Origin: an uncultured Eubacteriales bacterium
GTDB lineage: Bacteria; Bacillota; Clostridia; Peptostreptococcales; Anaerovoracaceae
NCBI GenBank assembly: GCA_900553025.1
Contig: USBT01000036.1
Coordinates: 1-11,891 of the forward strand
Direction of reading: 5' to 3'
Length of the DNA: 11,891 nucleotides
Shown here: piece by piece, positions 7,901-11,891 of the stretch
How positions within the stretch are numbered: position 1 is the stretch's first letter
How the letters are laid out: every line of letters begins with the position of its first letter
Program-made: the position numbers and the translations under genes
The notes under the pieces: model-generated
What the model saw: the letters and a program-made list of their open reading frames with translations, nothing else
Told to the model about the DNA's origin: nothing
The model's database searches: none

Positions 7901-8166
7901 AACCAGGAACAAATCCTGAACCAGGTCAAGATCCAAATCCAGGTATAGATTCTGATCCAGGTACAGACCCAACACCACGTACTGATTCAACAAAAGGCAA
8001 GGCAAATGCTGAGCTTATAGTTAAAGAAAAGAGTAAGACAAAAGTTGGTGAGGAAAATGTAGCCAAGACAGGAGATCAATCGGCGCTTACTGTGTATGCA
8101 TTAATCGCTATTACTGCCATAGGGATAGGATATTTTGTCTTAAGGAAAAAGAAATCTAAAAAATAA
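4930..8166 (+). CDS. Large cell-wall-anchored multidomain protein: FMN-binding, NEAT-like, Ig-like repeats, FIVAR-like, DUF4430-like
   Basis: The 1078-residue secreted protein (numbered from ATG 4930) has a signal peptide cut after S-F-A (~30). Next is an FMN-binding domain (~36-138) with D-T-V-A-G-A-T-F-T (114-122), like the motif flavinylated on its last Thr by ApbE. A NEAT-like domain (~159-270) has L-F-M-G-S-P-S-E-A (203-211) and S-A-K-K-K-S-W-Y-A-H (254-263), matching the 509-residue neighbour. Three Ig/Cna-like repeats follow (~427-482, 515-588, 595-664), each with D-G-x-Y, two continuing A-D-G-Y. A FIVAR-like helical segment (~683-760) precedes a DUF4430/transcobalamin-C-like domain (~763-890, T-V-L-D-V-I-L-A-A, then T-G-D-L-V-S-I-G). 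Another beta domain, a Pro-rich linker and the A-K-T-G-D anchor (1045-1049) end it. An in-frame GTG at 4906 lies inside the ribosome binding site GGAGG (4908-4912), so ATG 4930 is preferred; its 17-nt spacer is unusually long. Wall anchoring and the FMN domain are firm; the ligand is inference. Confidence 0.85.
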   Translation: MKNKFIAKKIFAIILIATVLISYGNIPSFAVTGNEIAKDGEYKSDEVTVENGDKFSYNLITTLNVADGKFKSVDFSHNGYYGEASVRRSEMAYDYIKQFLVGKESSQSTIDEIDTVAGATFTVNATKVALKNAISKAEARPTDDSHSDDDSIYDQDGKLKDGTYSIDVDTAHNMFKVSECKLIAKGGEYYAICTLASTGFDRLFMGSPSEARKASNSKAIAGIEGYTAETNSQTTFWPIPVEILDQNIPVAARSAKKKSWYAHTLEFKSDTIQKISGTLQDPTKEQEVKKYIRHFYLDECIFDNLEEDVTKLGKINYTVPFFKKDSTNEITGVKLHRQSSGDFEVGWFISDWDVFSNKQKDKNPMFRKTLKIKDRSTKDNDFKATLKVYDKKDPNVNYTSIKSDKAKPISEVTFNVKLKAAPAPVLVDFSIKDIKTKNTIKNSTIKISDPSGKEVTPNVDGKYKLGVGVNYSLEVSADGYLDQDCNPLLKEKLRVTEAGTIEKFLLAEKDSKHLVKMNVLDENKKSIQNAKIEVTHDKTNKKIEPDKDGKYLLLDNQVYTCDISADGYIKKTGQRIKVSDDNDVIFTLRENIKEYNVNIFIYSLENHQNYDKPYEIKVYSLDGENKKYVTPGSDGRYKLKRDVKYYYDLNIEGFTIFKDSKQPLVYNGDEENVDERIIIQPTQKYLLNKKIAEAKELHKSTLDCMGDGPGQYPQTNVEEFKKSLTDAEKVLADNNSKEEDFKNTLSTLNKAMSKLKKSRHYFVEKVRVRVNQTTTGKAQELELTVSGNLAKKYGYSKNRNPKEVTVLDVILAAHEAIYGDEFKNNPKTKFDSYDDASIPNRIFGSSSSMGFIAHNNMPIGAYSRKVVKTGDLVSIGLYPKSTKDAQYLYFENKDFNVKSEDNVKLKLLQYRINSFGMEEAKPAVGYTIILKNKDTGESVEIPVKTDNDGNVEFKLDKVGVYEVDSVYNPSVSSYILPYLNIKVSAKDNTEEPGTNPEPGQDPNPGIDSDPGTDPTPRTDSTKGKANAELIVKEKSKTKVGEENVAKTGDQSALTVYALIAITAIGIGYFVLRKKKSKK
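7897..7986 (+). repeat. Pro/Asp/Gly-rich wall-spanning linker repeat
   Basis: The coding sequence here repeats P-G-x-x-P and D-P-x-P-G units (P-G-T-N-P-E-P-G-Q-D-P-N-P-G), with matching DNA repeats of the type CCAGGTxxxGAT. Such low-complexity segments sit just before sorting signals and extend the protein through peptidoglycan. They commonly vary in copy number between strains. Confidence 0.7.
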
Positions 8167-8186
8167 TATCTTGATTGTATAATATT

Positions 8187-8229
8187 CGTTGGGGTGAACC
8201 TTGGGAAAGACTTGCTCCAACGGATTTTT
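8187..8229 (+). terminator. Intrinsic terminator after the 1078-residue surface protein gene
   Basis: CGTTGGGGT (8187-8195) pairs with GCTCCAACG (8214-8222), including two G-U pairs, and is followed by GATTTTT (T-run 8225-8229). It closes the surface-protein unit 20 bp after the stop and insulates it from cdaA. Confidence 0.7.
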
Positions 8230-8277
8230 GTATTATAAAACAGATATGACCGCATTATAAAACACATTAGGCGCATA

Positions 8278-8306
8278 TTGTCAAAACTCTCTTCATGGTG
8301 TAAAAT
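8278..8306 (+). promoter_or_regulatory. Sigma-A promoter for the cdaA-cdaR(-glmM) operon
   Basis: TTGTCA (8278-8283) and TAAAAT (8301-8306) are exactly 17 bp apart, each one base from consensus. The predicted start point is about 30 nt before ATG 8342. It sits between the preceding terminator and cdaA, where a housekeeping promoter is expected. Confidence 0.75.
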
Positions 8307-8341
8307 AATATAAGTAGAGGACTCAAAAGGGGCGAGTTGAT

Positions 8342-9268
8342 ATGAGAGAGTTTTTTGATAACATAGGTTCAAATATAGGTATTACAGATATACTTGATAT
8401 TTTGATTGTTACCTATGTGATATATAGAATTTTAGGGTTTATTAAGGAATCGAGGGCGCAGCAGCTTGTGAAGGGCGTCCTTGTTTTAGTGGTAGTGTTT
8501 TTTATATCTGATTATTTAAAACTATACACACTATACTGGGTACTAAAAGCTACTTTTACCCTAGGCATGTTTGCATTAGTTGTAGTCTTTCAGCCAGAGC
8601 TCAGGCGTGGACTTGAATACATGGGACGATCGAAGCTGGTACAGACACCATTTGGAACAAGCAATTCCACAGTTGATATGGAGATTGCAAGTGAAATTCA
8701 AACTGCTTTAACATTCTTTTCAAGATCAAAAACAGGAGCCTTGTTAGTATTCGAGAGAAATACACCTCTAAAAGAGATAATGGATACTGGAACTAGCATT
8801 GATTCTACAATCAACTCTCAAATTTTGGGCAATATCTTTTATGAGGGTGCACCTCTGCATGATGGAGCAGTTGTCATAAAAGGCGGTAGGATTGCTTCTG
8901 CCGGATGCGTTCTGCCACTAACTTCAAATAAGAATTTAAATCCAGATCTTGGAACTCGCCATAGGGCTGGAATAGGTATCACAGAGATTTCGGATGCGAT
9001 GGTACTTATTGTTTCGGAAGAAACTGGTATTATTTCGCATGCAGAGGGAGGAAGACTTCACAGGAGATTGACAAGCGAGGAGCTTTCAGAACTTTTAAAT
9101 GACTTTTATAAGCCTGTTGAAGATAAAGAAAACAAGGGAATATTGAGCCTTTTCAAATTTCTTAAATCTGCTGAAATCGCAAGGGACGAACTTCCAAAGT
9201 CAGAAGATGTTCCAAAGTCCACAAATATTCCAAAATCGGAAGGCATAAAGAAGGGAGCGGATAACTAA
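8342..9268 (+). CDS. cdaA: Diadenylate cyclase CdaA (c-di-AMP synthase)
   Basis: The membrane-bound enzyme condenses two ATP into c-di-AMP, the second messenger controlling potassium, osmolyte and wall homeostasis in Firmicutes. Of 308 residues, the N-terminal third holds three membrane spans (~13-31, 42-58, 68-84). The DAC domain follows, with both catalytic signatures: G-A-P-L-H-D-G-A (169-176) and G-T-R-H-R-A-G (204-210). Family length is about 270-285. The extra C-terminal tail is charged and contains three six-residue repeats, P-K-S-E-D-V / P-K-S-T-N-I / P-K-S-E-G-I. AAAAGGGG at 8325-8332 precedes ATG 8342 by 9 nt. The stop overlaps the cdaR start as TAATG, so the two are translationally coupled. 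Catalytic residues are intact. Confidence 0.96.
   Translation: MREFFDNIGSNIGITDILDILIVTYVIYRILGFIKESRAQQLVKGVLVLVVVFFISDYLKLYTLYWVLKATFTLGMFALVVVFQPELRRGLEYMGRSKLVQTPFGTSNSTVDMEIASEIQTALTFFSRSKTGALLVFERNTPLKEIMDTGTSIDSTINSQILGNIFYEGAPLHDGAVVIKGGRIASAGCVLPLTSNKNLNPDLGTRHRAGIGITEISDAMVLIVSEETGIISHAEGGRLHRRLTSEELSELLNDFYKPVEDKENKGILSLFKFLKSAEIARDELPKSEDVPKSTNIPKSEGIKKGADN
9191..9244 (+). repeat. Three 18-bp tandem repeats in the cdaA 3' end
   Basis: Units at 9191-9208, 9209-9226 and 9227-9244 each begin xTTCCAAA(G/A)TC and encode [L/V/I]-P-K-S-x-x. They lie in the non-catalytic tail of CdaA, after the DAC domain, and appear to be a recent in-frame tandem expansion. Confidence 0.75.
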
Positions 9269-10446
9269 TGTTTCAGAGTAAAAAGCTTAACCTTCTAATA
9301 TCATTTGTTATTGCTATTATTTTGTGGGCATATGTTATTGGAGAGATAAACCCTGTAACAACGAAATCTTTTGTTGATGTAAATATCAATTTGGAGAACC
9401 AGATAGCGCTGGAAGAGCGGGGTCTTGCAATAGAGAGCATCAGTGAAGACAAAATAAATGTTACGGTTAAGGGTGAGCGTTCACGAGTACAAAATGTTGA
9501 AAAAGATGATGTTTATGCAGAAGTCGATCTCGCATTGGCACGTGCAGGTCATAACGAACTTGATGTAAACGTTAGGACCCCTGAGAAGGTGAACGTTGAT
9601 AAAAAAAGTATTAACAAGGTGAGATTAACTGTTGGCGAGTTGGTTTCTGAGGAAAGGCCGACCAAAGTTGTGTACGTAGGAGCGACCAACTCTGATTTGG
9701 AGCCATATACGATTGAGAGAACTCCCGAAAAAGTGATAATTCGTGGAGCGATGAGCAACGTTGAAAAAGTATCTCAGGTCGTTGCCAAAGTAAGAGTAGA
9801 TCAAATAAAGGATAAGGAAACCACAGCAGAGGCAGAGCTGGTACCTGTTGATAAAAATGGGAAAGTGGTTAATTGGATTCGTCTAAGCTCCAGTCAGATT
9901 CAGGTTAAGGCAGTCATGACCAAAACTAAGAAGGTCGATCTCGATGTGCCGATTCAAGGAAATGATTCAGGAGATGTAAAGCTTGACTACCAGAAGACAG
10001 TTATTATCAAGGGTAATGCGGATGTAGTTAAAGAGATATCTAAGATTGAAACCGAGCCAGTTGATCTTTCAGCATATGATCAAAATACGACGATTGAACT
10101 TAAACCTATTTTGCCTAAGGGGGTTCAGCTTGCAGCGGGGAGCGATATGACTGCAAAGGTTGTATTCTCCTCAACCGAAACTAAAAATATCACCTTTGAT
10201 GGTGGCGAAATAGATGTTATAGGTCTTGCTGCCAATCTTAAAGCTACCGTTGAAGATGGGGTTGTCATTAGCGCCGAGGGTCGAAAATCATCACTTAACG
10301 ATGTCAACAAAGAGGATTTCACGCTTGCGGTTGATGTTTCGGGCTATTCAAAGGGATCCTACAAAGTAGACGTTGTTGTCGTTAATAAAAAGGAATTTAA
10401 AAAATACACAGTAAGGCCTAGCAAGGTCACAGTATTGATTGAGTAA
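9268..10446 (+). CDS. cdaR: CdaA regulatory protein CdaR (YbbR-domain protein)
   Basis: CdaR is a membrane-anchored extracytoplasmic protein that binds CdaA and modulates c-di-AMP synthesis. The 392-residue sequence has a single N-terminal span (L-I-S-F-V-I-A-I-I-L-W-A-Y-V, ~10-23). About four YbbR repeats follow at ~30-125, 130-215, 220-300 and 305-391. YbbR-type strands such as P-E-K-V-I-I-R-G (153-160) and K-T-V-I-I-K-G-N (243-250) are followed by xxV-x-x-V/I. The final repeat ends Y-T-V-R-P-S-K-V-T-V-L-I-E, typical of the family. Its ATG shares the last A of the cdaA stop, and AAGGGAG lies about 10 nt upstream inside cdaA. Some Firmicutes CdaR proteins have three or four repeats, so length is normal. 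Function is well supported by the gene order cdaA-cdaR-glmM. Confidence 0.94.
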   Translation: MFQSKKLNLLISFVIAIILWAYVIGEINPVTTKSFVDVNINLENQIALEERGLAIESISEDKINVTVKGERSRVQNVEKDDVYAEVDLALARAGHNELDVNVRTPEKVNVDKKSINKVRLTVGELVSEERPTKVVYVGATNSDLEPYTIERTPEKVIIRGAMSNVEKVSQVVAKVRVDQIKDKETTAEAELVPVDKNGKVVNWIRLSSSQIQVKAVMTKTKKVDLDVPIQGNDSGDVKLDYQKTVIIKGNADVVKEISKIETEPVDLSAYDQNTTIELKPILPKGVQLAAGSDMTAKVVFSSTETKNITFDGGEIDVIGLAANLKATVEDGVVISAEGRKSSLNDVNKEDFTLAVDVSGYSKGSYKVDVVVVNKKEFKKYTVRPSKVTVLIE

Positions 10447-10447
10447 T

Positions 10448-10552
10448 TCATAATGTGATTTGAAGCCTGAGGAGATAGTAGGTTACGAGGTCGATGAAGC
10501 AGGAAGCCCATTGGCTTTAGACAATCGGGAGTTCACGAACTCATAATATGAT
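10448..10552 (+). repeat. 12-bp direct repeat bracketing the IS605-like remnant
   Basis: TCATAATGTGAT (10448-10459) and TCATAATATGAT (10541-10552) differ at one base; looser similarity extends a few bases on both sides. Each copy is itself a near-palindrome (TCATA..TATGA). They could be a duplication made when the element arrived or decayed, or a pair of operator-like sites in front of glmM. Confidence 0.6.
10460..10540 (+). mobile_element. Right-end remnant of an IS200/IS605-family TnpB element (omega-RNA scaffold-like)
   Basis: The sequence GTCGATGAAGCAGGAAGCCC (10490-10509), a hairpin, and then AGTTCAC (10530-10536) is the layout I recognise from the 3' ends of IS200/IS605 elements, where it forms the end of the omega-RNA scaffold read by TnpB. 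The hairpin pairs CCCATTG (10507-10513) with CAAT-C-GGG (10522-10529), with one bulged C and an 8-base loop. One frame through it reads E-V-D-E-A-G-S-P-L-A-L, as the last codons of tnpB often do. No tnpB, tnpA or left end is present, so it is a solo right end about 80 bp long. GAGTTC-AC-GAACTC (10529-10542) forms a second small inverted repeat at its edge. Recognition is by memory of the family, not by a search. Confidence 0.6.
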
Positions 10553-10571
10553 ATAGCAAAGGAGCGGTTAT

Positions 10572-11891
10572 ATGGGAAAGTTCTTTGGAACGGACGGAGT
10601 TAGAGGCATTGCAAATGATGACCTTACTCCCACACTCGCTTTTAAATTGGGAATGGCGGGAGCTACAGTTTTAAAAAAAAGCAGCAAACGACCTATTTTT
10701 ATTATAGGTATGGATACAAGAATTTCAGGAGATCTTCTTGAAAATGCCATTGCAGCAGGTATTTTGTCTGTGGGCGGTAATGTCATTAAGGTTGGGGTTG
10801 TTCCAACACCTGCAGTTGCACTTCTTGCAAGGCACTATGGAGCAGATGCAGGAATTGTGATTTCGGCTAGTCACAATCCATTTGAGTATAATGGCATTAA
10901 ATTCTTTAACGGGAACGGATTTAAGCTTGATGATGAAATTGAGGAGAAAATAGAAACTCTGGTACAAGAAGATGATATCAAGATTAAAATTTCCAAGGGT
11001 GATGAAATAGGCAAGTGCATAGACGGCAGTCAGGACGCTCTAAAGTACTATGAGGATTTTTTAGCTAGCACAATGGATAGAAGGCTTGACGGGCTTAAGG
11101 TGGTCTTAGACTGCGCAAATGGTGCATCTTACAAGGTTGCTCCAGACATATATAGAAGACTTGGTGCTGACGTTACAGTCATTGGCGATGACCCAAACGG
11201 TGTTAATATAAATGACAAGATTGGCTCGACGCATCCAGAGAAGCTTCAGCAGAAGGTTGTTGAAACCGGAGCTGACATAGGACTTGCATTTGACGGGGAC
11301 GCTGACAGGCTTATCGTTGTAGACGAAAATGGTATGGTGGTTGATGGCGACAAAATAATTTGCCTATGTGCAAGGATGCTCAAGGATGCAGGGGAGCTTA
11401 TTGGCGACCGTGTTACCGCAACTGTTATGAGCAATATAGGCTTTCATAAATACTGTGAAAAACATGGTATAACTGTCGATGTTACGAAGGTTGGTGACAG
11501 GTATGTTCTTGAATCCATGCTAGAAACAGGATGCATACTCGGTGGTGAACAATCTGGACATATCATATTCCTTAATCGCACAACGACTGGTGACGGAGTT
11601 CTATCATCTCTGCAATTCTTAAAGATACTTCTGGATTCAGGAGAGCCATTGTCAAAACTCGCTAAAGAGGTTGAACTGTTCCCTCAGGTGCTCGAAAATG
11701 CAAAAGTTGCTAACATGAATAAAGAACTTTTCTTAAAAGATTCCGAAATACTAAATGAGATTGCAAATATAGAGAAAGCCGTAAGCCAAGACGGTAGGTT
11801 ACTAATAAGACCATCGGGCACTGAACCAGTTGTTAGAGTTATGATTGAGGGAAAGGACATTGAAAAAATTCACAAGATGGCGCTTGACCTT
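10572..11891 (+). CDS. glmM: Phosphoglucosamine mutase GlmM (3' end outside window)
   Basis: GlmM converts glucosamine-6-phosphate to glucosamine-1-phosphate for UDP-GlcNAc and peptidoglycan synthesis, in the cytoplasm. It also binds and modulates CdaA in other Firmicutes, which explains the conserved neighbourhood. The frame is open to the window end, giving 440 of the usual ~448 residues. All four active-site elements are present: the phosphoserine loop I-S-A-S-H-N-P (97-103, S100 phosphorylated), the metal loop D-G-D-A-D-R (241-246), the sugar loop G-G-E-Q-S-G-H (324-330) and the phosphate loop R-P-S-G-T-E-P (413-419). The N-terminus G-K-F-F-G-T-D-G-V-R-G is typical. AAAGGAG (10558-10564) lies 7 nt before ATG 10572. 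The 125-bp gap from cdaR contains the IS605-like remnant, with no terminator seen, so readthrough from the cdaA promoter is likely. Confidence 0.97.
   Translation, partial: MGKFFGTDGVRGIANDDLTPTLAFKLGMAGATVLKKSSKRPIFIIGMDTRISGDLLENAIAAGILSVGGNVIKVGVVPTPAVALLARHYGADAGIVISASHNPFEYNGIKFFNGNGFKLDDEIEEKIETLVQEDDIKIKISKGDEIGKCIDGSQDALKYYEDFLASTMDRRLDGLKVVLDCANGASYKVAPDIYRRLGADVTVIGDDPNGVNINDKIGSTHPEKLQQKVVETGADIGLAFDGDADRLIVVDENGMVVDGDKIICLCARMLKDAGELIGDRVTATVMSNIGFHKYCEKHGITVDVTKVGDRYVLESMLETGCILGGEQSGHIIFLNRTTTGDGVLSSLQFLKILLDSGEPLSKLAKEVELFPQVLENAKVANMNKELFLKDSEILNEIANIEKAVSQDGRLLIRPSGTEPVVRVMIEGKDIEKIHKMALDL

Noticed and set aside
7787..8372. Open frames on the minus strand, for example over the Pro-rich linker and across the cdaA start
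   Set aside because: They are shadows of well-supported + strand genes, have biased low-complexity translations and no plausible ribosome binding sites or domains.
10529..10542. GAGTTC-AC-GAACTC as a terminator before glmM
   Set aside because: The stem is short and no T-run follows; it is better explained as part of, or flanking, the IS605-like right end.
1..11891. CRISPR arrays, tRNA or rRNA genes
   Set aside because: No regularly spaced repeats, cloverleaf-type sequences or rRNA-like stretches were seen on either strand.

Overview
The window reads as chromosomal DNA of a low-GC Gram-positive anaerobe, most likely a Clostridia/Eubacteriales member. The evidence is the AT-rich sequence, strong GGAGG-type ribosome binding sites, the Firmicutes-type cdaA-cdaR-glmM order, and surface proteins ending in a KTGD-hydrophobic-KRK sorting signal. 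This lineage call is inference. All supported genes are on the + strand.

Left edge (1-852): the 3' part of prmC (release-factor methyltransferase) is followed by the start of recA. The recA reading frame is intact for about 75 codons and then stops matching RecA at about position 706, just before the Walker A motif. From there the sequence carries, in another frame, what looks like the last ~48 codons of a different gene, probably the substrate-binding protein of the transporter that follows. Either recA is really broken here by a recombination or insertion, or the contig is chimeric at this point.

Uptake and surface locus (866-8166): a FecCD/BtuC-type permease and a FepC/BtuD-type ATPase with an extra C-terminal domain form a two-gene importer core for an iron chelate, heme or corrinoid. 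A good sigma-A-like promoter then precedes a secreted, wall-anchored 509-residue protein with repeated NEAT-like beta domains. A second, 1078-residue wall-anchored protein combines an FMN-binding domain with a covalent-flavinylation-like motif, a domain of the same NEAT-like type, several Ig/Cna-like repeats, a FIVAR-like helical domain and a DUF4430/transcobalamin-C-like domain. Together they suggest a cell-wall capture system, possibly with redox activity, for a metallo-tetrapyrrole or other iron compound feeding the ABC importer. The ligand is not established by the sequence.

Housekeeping region (8187-11891): after a terminator and a near-consensus promoter come cdaA (c-di-AMP synthase), cdaR (its YbbR-domain regulator, overlapping by one base) and glmM (phosphoglucosamine mutase, cut off about ten codons before its end by the window). 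The cdaR-glmM gap holds an ~80-bp sequence resembling the right end (omega-RNA scaffold region) of an IS200/IS605-family TnpB element. It is bracketed by a near-perfect 12-bp direct repeat.
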